A stretch of 64,000 nt of DNA, taken from NCBI GenBank assembly GCA_020638655.1, contig JACKIC010000001.1, positions 806,001-870,000 of the forward strand, given 5' to 3'. The position numbers and the translations under genes are program-made. The notes under the pieces were generated by a model that made no database searches, was not told the origin of the DNA, and saw nothing but the letters and a program-made list of their open reading frames with translations. Source of the stretch: Planctomycetota bacterium (lineage in GTDB: Bacteria > Planctomycetota > UBA1135 > UBA2386). This document shows, piece by piece, positions 34,742-43,351 of the stretch; the stretch's first letter is position 1; each line of letters opens with the position of its first letter.

Positions 34742-37708
34742 ATGCGCCCCACGCCTCTCGTCGTAGTCCTCGGCCTGCTCGTCCTCGTAGTGCTCGGTTG
34801 GTTCCTGTTCCGCCAGGACCTCGGGCTCGCCCCCAAGCCGATCGTGCCCGCTGCCGGGGCCGGGGAGGCCGGCCAGACCCCGTCGGACGCGGCGACCGGC
34901 GCGGTCGCCGCCGGCGCCGAGGCGACGAACGATGCCAACGCCGCCGCGGTCGGCGAGCCCCAGCGCGTCGCCGTGGCTACCGATCCGGTCTCGAGCGTGA
35001 TGGTGCGCGGCCGCCTCGTCGACGGCAGCGCGTTGCCGCGGGCCGGCGTGCAGCTGCGCCTCGACACCTGGCGCCGCGACAACGGCTTCGAGTTCCTGCC
35101 GCCCTCGGTGCTGCCGCCGGGCGCGCGTGACGTTCCCGGGGCGACCACCACGACCGCGGCCGACGGCACCTTCGCGCTGGCGATCGACAAGACGCATCGC
35201 GGTCGGTTGTCGCTGCCCGAGGACGAGCTCGTGTTCGCCGCCGGTTCGCCGCGCGTCGACGGCGGGCAGTCGGGTGACCTCGGCGACCTCGTGGTGCTGC
35301 GCGCGGCGATGATCGCCGGCGTGGTGCACGACGAGTTCGGCAAGCCGCTCGCCGACGTCAAGGTGACGGCGCGCGCCAGCGAGATCGGTTTCGGCACCAC
35401 GAGCATCGACACCACGGACAAGGACGGCCGGTTCCGGCTCGGTCGGCTCACCGAGGGCACCTGGAACCTGCGCACGGCGACCGCGCAGTATCTGCCCGCC
35501 GCGGAGAAGGTCGCGCTGGCTGCCGAGGAGCAGAAGCAGGACCTCGTGCTGCGCCTCGCGCGCGGCGCGGCGATCAGCGGCCAGGTGGTCGACGAACGCG
35601 GCGTGCCCGTCGCGGGCTGCAAGGTCGCGGCGCAGCGGCAGGAGGAACGCGGCGGCATGCGCATCGAGCGGTTCGCGGCCGACGAGGCCGCGGTCACCGA
35701 CGAGGCGGGCTACTTCACCCTGGCCGGACTCACGGGCGAAGCCACCACGATCCGCGCGTTCGGCGGCGGTCATTCCGAGACCGTGGTCGCGGGCGTCGCG
35801 ATCGGCACCGGCGATCTGCTGATCACCGTGCAGCGCCTGGGCGTGATCGAGGGGGTGCTGGTCGGCGGCGACGGCGCGCCGATCGCGAACAGCGAGGTGT
35901 TCGTACGCGCCGACGACGGGGCGGCCAACGCGGACATCATGCTCGACGAACCGGCCAGGATGCCGATGTTCGACACGCCGTCGCGCGTGCGCACGGCGGC
36001 CGACGGCACGTTCCGGCTCGAAGGCGTGCGGCCCGGGGCCGTGGCCGTGCACGCGCGCGGGCAAGCCCACCGCCCGGCGCGCCTCGCGGGCCTGTCGGTC
36101 GCGCCGGCGCAGGTGTTGACCGGTGTCCGCGTGGTCGCCGATGCGGGCGCCTCGGCGCTGGTCACGGTCGTCGACGCGGCCGGCGCGCCGGTCGTCAAGG
36201 CGCGCGTGAGCGTGCGCCAGGCGCCCGATCCGACCGGCAACGGGCCGACCCTCGGCTTCGCGCGCGCGGTGCGCGCCGAGGTCGACAACGGCGACGTGCG
36301 GTTCTCGGGTGATCGCCCCGAGCTGGGCACGGCCGAGACCGACGCCGAGGGCAAGGCGACGATCCGCGCGCTGCCGAGCGGCCAACTCGAATTCACCGCC
36401 ACCCACGAACGGCACGCTGCGGCGCGCCCCGTGGTGGTCAACATGCCGGCGGTGGGGCAGGCCCAGGCGGCGCTCGCGCTGCGCACGCCGGGCTTCCTCG
36501 ACGTCACGGTGGCCGGCGCCGACGGCGCGGCGATCGCCGGTGCGAGCTTCTCTCTCGAGGGCCCACTGGGGTCCGGCGAGACCTCGTCGCGGCAGAAGCA
36601 CACCGTGGACGCCGAAGGCAAGCTGCACGTGGGGCCGCTGGTGCCGGGCGACTACACCGCGGTGTTGGTTCGCGACAACCAGGCCCAGAACGTCGGCGGC
36701 ATGTTCGTGATGGTCGGCCACGAGAGCGACGCGATCGAGGCCAGCCAGCGCCACGCGCGCGTCGTCGCCGGGGAGACGACGGTGATCGACCTGCGCAAGC
36801 CGATGTCGGTGCGCCTGCACGGCAAGGTGTTCGGCGCCGACGGGCCGGTCGCGGGCTGTCGCGTCGAGCTCGAGGCCGCCGGTGGCGACATGCCGCAGAT
36901 GCCCGGCATGGGCGGCCGCGGCGCGGTCTGCGACGGCAACGGCGAATACGAGTTCACCGACGTCGAGGCCGGCAGCTACGTGCTGCGCTACGGGCGCGAG
37001 GAGAGCCTGATCAAGGCGCGCTTCGACGTGCGCGTGAACGGCGACGTCGCCGACCAGAACCAGGACCTCTACCTGCGCACGGGCACGCTGCGGGTGCAGG
37101 CGGTCGTCGCCGGCACCGGCGAGGTGATCGGCGGCGCGATGGTCGAGCTGCAGGTCGCGCAGCCCGACGCGCCGGGCGGCGCGCCGCGGCAGCGCCGCAT
37201 GATGATGGTGACCATGTCGACGACCGGCGACGACTCGGCCGAAGCGACCACGATCACGATGGGGCAGCAGCGCACCAAGACCGGCCCCGACGGCTGGGCG
37301 CAGGTCGACGACGTGCCGGTGGGCACCTACGACGTCAAGATCACCCACGACAAGTACGCCGAGGGCAAGCGCGCCGAGCAGGTCGTGAACGAACGACAGG
37401 TGACCGACGCCGGGCGGGTGGAGATGCGCCCGGCGGGCCGCATCCGCGGCAAGGTGGTCGCGGCCGACGGCAGTGCCGTGCGGATCGCGCTCGTCGAGTA
37501 CCGGCGCGAGAACGAAGAGGATCGCGAGTCCCAGCCGGCGATGGGCGGCAAGTTCTCGTTCGCGTCGCTGTCCCCGGGCCGCTACCTGATGCGCGTCCGG
37601 AGCATGCCGCTGGGCCCCGGCGAGCTCGGCCCCTGGAGCGAGGACACGGCGGTCGACGTCACGTCCGGCGAGACTGCGACTACGGAGCTTCGTCTGCCGG
37701 CGAAGTGA
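34742..37708 (+). CDS. Large carboxypeptidase-regulatory-like repeat protein, membrane anchored
   Basis: This 988-residue protein starts at ATG 34742. An N-terminal hydrophobic helix (LVVVLGLLVLVVLGWFLF) probably anchors it with most of the chain outside. An Ala/Gly-rich linker follows. The rest is many beta-sandwich CarboxypepD_reg/Cna-B-like repeats with the recurring pattern G-x-V-x-D-x-x-G-x-P-V/L-A-x-x-x-V and D-x-x-G-x-F/Y-x-L (for example ISGQVVDERGVPVAGCKV and RTAADGTFRLEGVRPG). No catalytic domain is seen. The gene's end overlaps the convergent nucleotidyltransferase by 29 bp. The role is probably structural at the cell surface. Confidence 0.8.
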   Translation: MRPTPLVVVLGLLVLVVLGWFLFRQDLGLAPKPIVPAAGAGEAGQTPSDAATGAVAAGAEATNDANAAAVGEPQRVAVATDPVSSVMVRGRLVDGSALPRAGVQLRLDTWRRDNGFEFLPPSVLPPGARDVPGATTTTAADGTFALAIDKTHRGRLSLPEDELVFAAGSPRVDGGQSGDLGDLVVLRAAMIAGVVHDEFGKPLADVKVTARASEIGFGTTSIDTTDKDGRFRLGRLTEGTWNLRTATAQYLPAAEKVALAAEEQKQDLVLRLARGAAISGQVVDERGVPVAGCKVAAQRQEERGGMRIERFAADEAAVTDEAGYFTLAGLTGEATTIRAFGGGHSETVVAGVAIGTGDLLITVQRLGVIEGVLVGGDGAPIANSEVFVRADDGAANADIMLDEPARMPMFDTPSRVRTAADGTFRLEGVRPGAVAVHARGQAHRPARLAGLSVAPAQVLTGVRVVADAGASALVTVVDAAGAPVVKARVSVRQAPDPTGNGPTLGFARAVRAEVDNGDVRFSGDRPELGTAETDAEGKATIRALPSGQLEFTATHERHAAARPVVVNMPAVGQAQAALALRTPGFLDVTVAGADGAAIAGASFSLEGPLGSGETSSRQKHTVDAEGKLHVGPLVPGDYTAVLVRDNQAQNVGGMFVMVGHESDAIEASQRHARVVAGETTVIDLRKPMSVRLHGKVFGADGPVAGCRVELEAAGGDMPQMPGMGGRGAVCDGNGEYEFTDVEAGSYVLRYGREESLIKARFDVRVNGDVADQNQDLYLRTGTLRVQAVVAGTGEVIGGAMVELQVAQPDAPGGAPRQRRMMMVTMSTTGDDSAEATTITMGQQRTKTGPDGWAQVDDVPVGTYDVKITHDKYAEGKRAEQVVNERQVTDAGRVEMRPAGRIRGKVVAADGSAVRIALVEYRRENEEDRESQPAMGGKFSFASLSPGRYLMRVRSMPLGPGELGPWSEDTAVDVTSGETATTELRLPAK

Positions 37709-39095
37709 GCTCGCGCCGGCTGCGCGCCAGCGCCTTGGCGCGCGCCTCGTGCAGCGCGGCGCGGAACGCCACGAGGTCGTCGGCGTGGCGCTCGCGCAGC
37801 GCCGCGGCGTCCACGCCGGCGCAGGTCGCGCGCAGCCACTGCACCTCGCGCTGCACGGTGTCGCGCACCGTGACCCCGGTGTCGTACAGCCCCAGGCGGC
37901 CCGCCGAGTCGGCCGCGATCGCCAGCGCGAACAGCTCGGCGTCGAACTCGCCGCCGCGCAGCCACTCGTCGTAGAGCCGCGCGAGCGTTCCCGGTCGCAG
38001 CGCCGCGAGGTTGTGCATGTGCAGGTGCAGCGCGCAGACCTGCCGCGCCAGCGTGCGCGCGCGTTGGTCGGCGAGGCCGGGCCAGCGGTCGAGCAGGTGC
38101 GCGATCGGCGCCAGGCCGGCGTGGTCGTGGCCGAGGTGCCGCGGCAGGTCGGCAGCGCGCGTGTAGCCCTTGCCCAGATCGTGACAGAGCACGGCGATGC
38201 GCACGGTCAGGGCGTCGCGTTCGTCGAGGTGCTGCGTGTGCGCGAACGCCCACTCGAGCGCGAGGATCAGGTGCAGCCCCTGGGAGACCTCGGGGTGATG
38301 GCGTTGCGGACCCGCAGGGCGGCCGTCGAACTGCAGCGCGAGCTCGGGCGCGAGCACCTCGAGCAGGCCGGCCTCGTGCAGCTCGCACAGGCAGCGACCC
38401 GGGGAGGCGCACTTCGCCATGAGGCTGCGCAGCTCGCCGCCGATCGCTTCCTTGGGCAGGTCGAGCAGCAGCTGCGGCGGCAGGTCGAGCGAGCGGACCT
38501 GGCTGTCGAGGTCGAAGCCGAGCTCGTGCGCCTTGCGGTAGTAGCGCAGCCAGCGCACGGGATGCTCGCGCACGCGTTCGGCCGGGTCGCCGACGGCGCG
38601 GATGCGGCGCTCCTGCCAGTCGCGCAGGCCCTGCTGCGGATCGTGCAGCCCGCCCGTGGCGAGTTGCAGCGCCAGGGCGCCGATCGTCATGTCACGTTCG
38701 GCGAGGTCGTCGGCGATGCGCTGCGCCACGGGGGCGGCGGTGTCGCGGCCGCGGAACGTGGTGATCTCGAGCCGCCGCCCGGCGATCTTCAGGGCCAGGG
38801 TGCCGCGCGCCTGGTTGCCCTCGGTCGTCTGCAGGAACACGCCGTGCCGGCGCAACAGCGCCTCGCCGGCCGCCACGTCGAGCGCCCACGCGAGGTCCAG
38901 GTCGCCCGGCCGCGGTCCGACCGTGCTGCTTCGCGCGCAGGCGATCGCGAGCGCCGAGGAGCCGACGATGCACGCGCCGAGCTCGGGCGCGAACAGCCAC
39001 GGGGCGTGCTCACGCAGGAACGCGACCTCGTCGACTGCGGCCGGGGGGGCGGCTGCGATCGGCGCAGCGGTCAGAGGGGGTTCTTCTTGAGCCAC
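37680..39095 (-). CDS. HD-domain CCA-adding-type tRNA nucleotidyltransferase
   Basis: This 471-residue protein, if started at GTG 39095, overlaps the upstream HEAT gene by 25 bp. The polymerase-beta-like head has GSSALAIACA and the metal-binding Asp pair in RPGDLDLAW. The following REHPVRWLRYYRKAHELGF matches the class II CCA/poly(A) polymerase helical domain. A C-terminal HD phosphohydrolase region has VLCHDLGKGY and HDHAGL. It would complete tRNA 3-prime ends. No ATG lies near the conserved start, so the start codon is uncertain. Confidence 0.82.
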   Translation of the reverse strand: MAQEEPPLTAAPIAAAPPAAVDEVAFLREHAPWLFAPELGACIVGSSALAIACARSSTVGPRPGDLDLAWALDVAAGEALLRRHGVFLQTTEGNQARGTLALKIAGRRLEITTFRGRDTAAPVAQRIADDLAERDMTIGALALQLATGGLHDPQQGLRDWQERRIRAVGDPAERVREHPVRWLRYYRKAHELGFDLDSQVRSLDLPPQLLLDLPKEAIGGELRSLMAKCASPGRCLCELHEAGLLEVLAPELALQFDGRPAGPQRHHPEVSQGLHLILALEWAFAHTQHLDERDALTVRIAVLCHDLGKGYTRAADLPRHLGHDHAGLAPIAHLLDRWPGLADQRARTLARQVCALHLHMHNLAALRPGTLARLYDEWLRGGEFDAELFALAIAADSAGRLGLYDTGVTVRDTVQREVQWLRATCAGVDAAALRERHADDLVAFRAALHEARAKALARSRRELTSPADEAP

Positions 39096-39865
39096 TCGCC
39101 GGCTTCCGTGGCCGAGGTGAAACGTTGGCCGGTGACCGCGAACACGGTGTCCTTGACCTTGGCGCGCCACGAGGCCCAGGCCTTCCAGCGCGCCTCCCAG
39201 TACTCGGCGGGCGGGTTGCTGCCGTCGTGCACGTTCTTCGGCGACGGCTCGTCGAAGTTGCGCAGCAGCATCGGCAGCGCCTGCTTCTCCTTGTGCTGGG
39301 CGACGAGATCGAGGATCGCCTCCTGCAGCGTGACGCGCTCGGCGGCGTACTCCTGTTCGAACAGGTCGGCGATCGAGTCCCACTGCTTGCCGTCGTAGCC
39401 GCACTTCGCCAGGGCCTTGATCAGCTCGGCCTGCACCACCGGATAGGAGCCGACGCGCGGGTTCTTGAGCAGCTTGCGCAGCGCGTCGTTGGCGTCCTTC
39501 TCGGGTTGGTTGGCCAGCAGCGCCGCGGCGCGCTGGCGGACCAGCAGCGACTTGTCCTCCTCGACCACCTTGACCAGCGGCTTGATCAGCAGCTTGTTCG
39601 AGCCCTTGGCGACTGCTTCGAGCGCCTGCGTCTTCTCGCGCATCGACGACGACTTGCCCTTCATCACCTTGGTCAGCTCGGCGGCGGCCGCCTTGGCGGT
39701 GCGGTCGTCCCAGGCTTCGATCGGCGTCGGGGTCTCGACGGGCTTGTCCTGCGGGACTGGCTTCTCGGCCTCGGACTGCGGGGTCGGCGGCTGCGGAGCG
39801 GGCCCTGGCTCCTGCCAGAGCAACAAGCTGGTGAGCAGAGCGGCGAGCATGGGACGGAGCATCAT
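39071..39865 (-). CDS. Exported HEAT-repeat protein
   Basis: This 264-residue protein has a signal peptide (MMLRPMLAALLTSLLLWQ) and a Pro/Glu-rich linker to about residue 50. HEAT-like helices follow (AAELTKVMKGKSSSMREKTQ, LLVRQRAAALLANQ, and VVQAELIKALAKCGYDG). No enzymatic motif is present. Similar exported HEAT proteins are at 43352-44845 and 47740-49542. It is possibly a periplasmic scaffold. It is first in a pair with the overlapping nucleotidyltransferase gene. Confidence 0.75.
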   Translation of the reverse strand: MMLRPMLAALLTSLLLWQEPGPAPQPPTPQSEAEKPVPQDKPVETPTPIEAWDDRTAKAAAAELTKVMKGKSSSMREKTQALEAVAKGSNKLLIKPLVKVVEEDKSLLVRQRAAALLANQPEKDANDALRKLLKNPRVGSYPVVQAELIKALAKCGYDGKQWDSIADLFEQEYAAERVTLQEAILDLVAQHKEKQALPMLLRNFDEPSPKNVHDGSNPPAEYWEARWKAWASWRAKVKDTVFAVTGQRFTSATEAGEWLKKNPL

Positions 39866-39898
39866 ACCGTCTGCGGGCCCGGCGTCAGGCCGCCCGGC

Positions 39899-40882
39899 TC
39901 AGGACACCTTGCCGTGCATGACCTCGTAGGCCATGAAACCGGCGTAGATCAGCAGGAACAGGACCCCGACGAAACGGGGCACACCGCCCAGCGCGCGCAG
40001 TACGAAGACCAGCAGCACCGCCGAGGCGCCGGTCATGACCATCAGCCGGCCGAGCTCGTCGACGTCGACCGGGAACGGCTGCAGCAGGCCGGCGACGCCG
40101 AGCACCGAGCCGACGTTGAAGATGTTGCTGCCGATGACGTTGCCGATCGCGATCTCGGGCTGCCCCTTCTTGGCGGCGACCGCCGACGTCGCCAGCTCGG
40201 GCAGGCTGGTGCCGATCGCGACGATGGTCATGCCGATCACGGCCTTGCTCATGCCCAGCGAACTGGCGATGGCGACGGCGCCGTCGACGAGCCACTCGGC
40301 GCTGTAGGCGAGCAGCACGAAGCCGCCGCCGAGCAGGGCGAGGTGCAGCAGCCAGCCGAACAGCGTCGCCCGCGGCGGCGCCTCGTGGCCCGGGTGCTCC
40401 TCGTGGGTGCGTTCGCGGCGCAACAGCCCGAAGCAGAACATCGCGAGCATCACCACCATCACCGTCGACAGCGGGCGCGAGACCTCGCGGGTGAACAGGA
40501 ACGGCACCGCCGCGAGCGCCGTCGCGATCGACATGTAGACCAGCTCGTACCAGCGGACCTGCAGCCGGATCGCGCAGATCGACGCGGCGCAGCCCACGAT
40601 CAGCAGCACGTTGGCGGTGTTGCTGCCGATCACGTTCGCCATCGCGATCTCGCTGTTGCCGGAGCGCGCCGCCGTGAAGCTGACCAGCAGCTCGGGCAGC
40701 GAGGTGCCCATCGCCACGAGGGTCAGGCCGACGGCCATGCGGCTCATGCCCAGGGTGAGCGCGATCCAGACCGAGCCCCGCACCAGCAGGTCGGCGCCGG
40801 CGACCAGCCCCACCAGGCCGACCAGGATGGCGGCGATGGGGTAGTCCGTGGTCCAGGCGAGGGGCAGCAGGGCAGCAGGCAT
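39899..40882 (-). CDS. Calcium/sodium antiporter (CaCA family, YrbG-like)
   Basis: This 327-residue protein of about ten transmembrane helices carries the duplicated alpha repeats of the family: VAMGTSLPELLVS with NVIGSNTANVLL in the first half, and VAIGTSLPELATS with NVIGSNIFNVGS in the second. The conserved Glu in both GTSLPE motifs is intact. It exchanges cytoplasmic calcium (or another cation) for sodium or protons. TAGGAT lies 7 nt before ATG 40882, consistent with a leaderless transcript. It is divergent from the lipoprotein gene at 40971. Confidence 0.93.
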   Translation of the reverse strand: MPAALLPLAWTTDYPIAAILVGLVGLVAGADLLVRGSVWIALTLGMSRMAVGLTLVAMGTSLPELLVSFTAARSGNSEIAMANVIGSNTANVLLIVGCAASICAIRLQVRWYELVYMSIATALAAVPFLFTREVSRPLSTVMVVMLAMFCFGLLRRERTHEEHPGHEAPPRATLFGWLLHLALLGGGFVLLAYSAEWLVDGAVAIASSLGMSKAVIGMTIVAIGTSLPELATSAVAAKKGQPEIAIGNVIGSNIFNVGSVLGVAGLLQPFPVDVDELGRLMVMTGASAVLLVFVLRALGGVPRFVGVLFLLIYAGFMAYEVMHGKVS

Positions 40883-40889
40883 GCGCCGG

Positions 40890-40895
40890 ATCCTA
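40890..40895 (-). promoter_or_regulatory. TAGGAT hexamer 7 nt before ATG 40882
   Basis: This is a -10-like TAnnnT on the minus strand at leaderless distance. The same TAGGAT sequence precedes the E1 gene, at 20454-20459. Confidence 0.45.
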
Positions 40896-40970
40896 CGGGC
40901 GGGGCCCGCGGGCGCGACAGGAACCGGTCCTGGCTTCAGACCGCCCATGCCAATGGCCGATCGAGACCTC

Positions 40971-41693
40971 ATGCGAGCCCTGCACCTGTCCCTCCTGCTC
41001 CTCGCCGCGCTGCCCTCCTGCCTGCAGATGGAACAGACCGTCGAGCTGCGCGCCGACGGCAGCGGCACCCAGACGGTGCACATGGACGTCGGCGTGGCGA
41101 CCCTCGACAAGGTGCAGAAGGCCAGCGCCGCGGCTCAGCTCGGCGCGGCTGCCAATCCGTTCGCGGTGTTCGACAAGGAGCTCGTCGGCCGCGAGCTCGC
41201 TGCGGCGGGGCTCGAGCTGACGAAGCACGAGACCGGCAAGAAGGCTCAGCGCCGCACGGTCGACCTGCAGGCGTCGTTCGCGAAGTTCAGCGACCTGCAG
41301 CAGAGCCCGCTGTGCGGCAGCAGCGCCGAGTGGGTGCTGGCCAAGGGCCCCAAGGAGGGCACGGCCAAACTGACGCTCTACCTGCAGGGCAGGCAGGCGT
41401 GGCTCGAGGCGCGCGAGAAGGCCGAGAAGATGAAGGACGAGGTCGACCCGGTCGCCGTCGACTTCTTCAACCGCCGCATCAGGGAGGTCGCCGGCCTGGA
41501 CGTGACCTTCCGGATGCAGGTGCCCGGCGACGTGGTGCTGTGGACCAAGAACCTGGACAAGACCGGCCCGCGCGAGGTGGTGGCGCATGTCACCGCGGCG
41601 GACATCCGCACCCCGGAGAACCTGGTGCGCTGGCTCGCGCCGCGCTTCGAGGTGATCTTCGACGCCGCGGGCTGCAAGTTGCCGCTCGAGTAG
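40971..41693 (+). CDS. Lipoprotein of unknown function (LppM-like architecture)
   Basis: This 240-residue protein starts at ATG 40971, chosen because it places a lipobox (ALPSC) at the end of a standard signal peptide. In-frame ATGs at 40947 and 40953 are alternatives. The mature part begins QMEQTVELRADGSGTQTVHM, a pattern seen in LppM-type bacterial lipoproteins with one beta-rich domain. No catalytic motif is visible. It is convergent with the M16 gene. Confidence 0.65.
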   Translation: MRALHLSLLLLAALPSCLQMEQTVELRADGSGTQTVHMDVGVATLDKVQKASAAAQLGAAANPFAVFDKELVGRELAAAGLELTKHETGKKAQRRTVDLQASFAKFSDLQQSPLCGSSAEWVLAKGPKEGTAKLTLYLQGRQAWLEAREKAEKMKDEVDPVAVDFFNRRIREVAGLDVTFRMQVPGDVVLWTKNLDKTGPREVVAHVTAADIRTPENLVRWLAPRFEVIFDAAGCKLPLE

Positions 41694-41714
41694 CGCGGGC
41701 GGCGCGCGCGTCGG

Positions 41715-43235
41715 TCATCGATCACCGCGCCTGCGGTCCTCTTCCTCGAAGAACTTCTGGATGCTGCGCGCGACCTCTTCGGCGTCCACGGTCTTGATCG
41801 GCTCCCGCGAACGCATCGCCAGCATCCGACCGCGCGGTCGACGGTGACGCCGCAGACGGGCCGCGAGCGCGGCGCGCAGCGGGCCGCCGTAGAGGCGCAG
41901 CACCACGGCCGTGAAGATGGTCAGCACGAGGACGAGCGCCCAGGTGCTGCTCGGCGTTCCGAACAGCGGCGTGGTGCTCAGGCTGTAGCGCTGCTCCGGT
42001 CGCAACCAGCGCGTGGCCGTCGCGGCGACGTCGGCGGCGGAGACCTGATCGAACGCGGCGGTGAACGAGTCGGCCGCGCCGCCGTGCCAGGCGACCCACG
42101 CGGCGTACTCCATCGCCTCGACCAGATCGTCGACCGATTCGCAGACGAAGCCGGCGCGGGCGCGGCGGATCGCGTCCTGCAGGTGGCCGGGGTCGACCTT
42201 CTGCAGTTCCCCGACCAGGTCGGCGACGATCTCGGCGAGGGGCGCGACATTGCCGCGTTCGCTGGTCGGGCACCGGAACGCGAGCCGCTGAGCGTCACGG
42301 CCCCAGGTCAGCGCGACCGAGGGCGCGTAGGCGAGGTGGCGCTGTTCGCGCGCGACCGCGAAGAAACGCTGGCCGAGATACGCCTCGATCACCAGCAGGT
42401 TGGTCAGCTCTTCGGGCCGCGAGCACTGCAGGTGGTAGCCGAGCAGCAGCGATCCGGTCTGGTCGCCGGCGTAGTTGCGGTTGGTCCAGAGATCGCCGAA
42501 GCGCGGGGTCGGCGCCGTGCTGATCACCGGCTCGCCGGTCGGGGCCGCCGCGAACGCGATGCTCACCGCCTGCATGCACGCGTCGCGCGAGACCCTGCCC
42601 GCGAAGCCGACCGCCATGTTGCCGGCGTGATAGAAGCGCCGATGGAACGCGCGCAGATCGTCGACGGTGACGGCGCCGACGGTGCCCGGATTGCCGCCGA
42701 TCGAGCGCGCCAGCGGGTGGTCGCCGTAGAGCAGGTTCTCGTAGGTGATCGCGTGGAAGTCGGGACCGTTGGTCGTGATCTCCTCGATCACGGTGCGGCG
42801 TTCGCCTTCGACCTCGGCGCTGTCGAAGCGCGGCGAGAGCACGTGATCGGCGAGCCAGTCGACCATGAACCGCCAGTGCGCGGCGCGACCGGTGACGTGA
42901 TAGACCGTCGCCTCCGAGGAGGTGAAGCCGTTGACGTCCAGGCCGCGCCCGTCCAGTTCGTCGTCGGCGAACACGCCCGGCCGGGTCTTCGTCGACTGCA
43001 GCACCACGTGCTCGAGGAAGTGGGCGATGCCGGCGTGCTGCCGCAGCTCGTCGCGGGCGCCGACGCCGACGATCACGGCGATCGAGAACCGGTCGGCGTC
43101 GTCGTCGGGGAAGTCCCAGATGCGCAGGCCGGTGGCGGTCGTCTCCTCGTGCACCGTCTGGGCCCGCATCGGCGTCGGCGCCAAGATCGCCGGCAGGGCG
43201 GCGAGCAGCAGGGAGCTGTGCAGCTTCGGCGGCAT
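41715..43235 (-). CDS. M16 family metallopeptidase, membrane anchored
   Basis: This 506-residue protein starts at ATG 43235 with a signal peptide (LHSSLLLAALPAILA). The inverted zinc motif HxxEH reads HFLEHVVLQ, and the downstream Glu ligand lies in VEGERRTVIEEI, so the catalytic half is intact. The inactive partner domain follows. A C-terminal transmembrane helix (WALVLVLTIFTAVVLRLYGG) and a basic cytoplasmic tail are unusual for M16. It is probably a membrane-tethered peptidase facing the periplasm. TAGCGT lies 8 nt before the start. Confidence 0.88.
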   Translation of the reverse strand: MPPKLHSSLLLAALPAILAPTPMRAQTVHEETTATGLRIWDFPDDDADRFSIAVIVGVGARDELRQHAGIAHFLEHVVLQSTKTRPGVFADDELDGRGLDVNGFTSSEATVYHVTGRAAHWRFMVDWLADHVLSPRFDSAEVEGERRTVIEEITTNGPDFHAITYENLLYGDHPLARSIGGNPGTVGAVTVDDLRAFHRRFYHAGNMAVGFAGRVSRDACMQAVSIAFAAAPTGEPVISTAPTPRFGDLWTNRNYAGDQTGSLLLGYHLQCSRPEELTNLLVIEAYLGQRFFAVAREQRHLAYAPSVALTWGRDAQRLAFRCPTSERGNVAPLAEIVADLVGELQKVDPGHLQDAIRRARAGFVCESVDDLVEAMEYAAWVAWHGGAADSFTAAFDQVSAADVAATATRWLRPEQRYSLSTTPLFGTPSSTWALVLVLTIFTAVVLRLYGGPLRAALAARLRRHRRPRGRMLAMRSREPIKTVDAEEVARSIQKFFEEEDRRRGDR

Positions 43236-43243
43236 CTTCTCGG

Positions 43244-43249
43244 ACGCTA
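43244..43249 (-). promoter_or_regulatory. TAGCGT hexamer 8 nt before ATG 43235
   Basis: This is a -10-like TAnnnT on the minus strand at near-leaderless distance from the M16 gene start. Confidence 0.4.
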
Positions 43250-43351
43250 CGAGAACGCGCGCGGGGCGACCAGGGGGTGGTGGGCCCGCGCTGCGACAGG
43301 TGGCGCTACGATGCCGGGCCCGAGGTGTTCGAGAAGACGAGGAGTTCGACG

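Noticed and set aside
34379..37348. 989-codon minus-strand frame opposite the carboxypeptidase-regulatory-like protein
   Set aside because: Antisense of a well-supported gene with a signal anchor and repeats.
39125..41797. 890-codon plus-strand frame opposite the HEAT and antiporter genes
   Set aside because: The antiporter motifs on the minus strand are unambiguous; the plus frame is composition noise.
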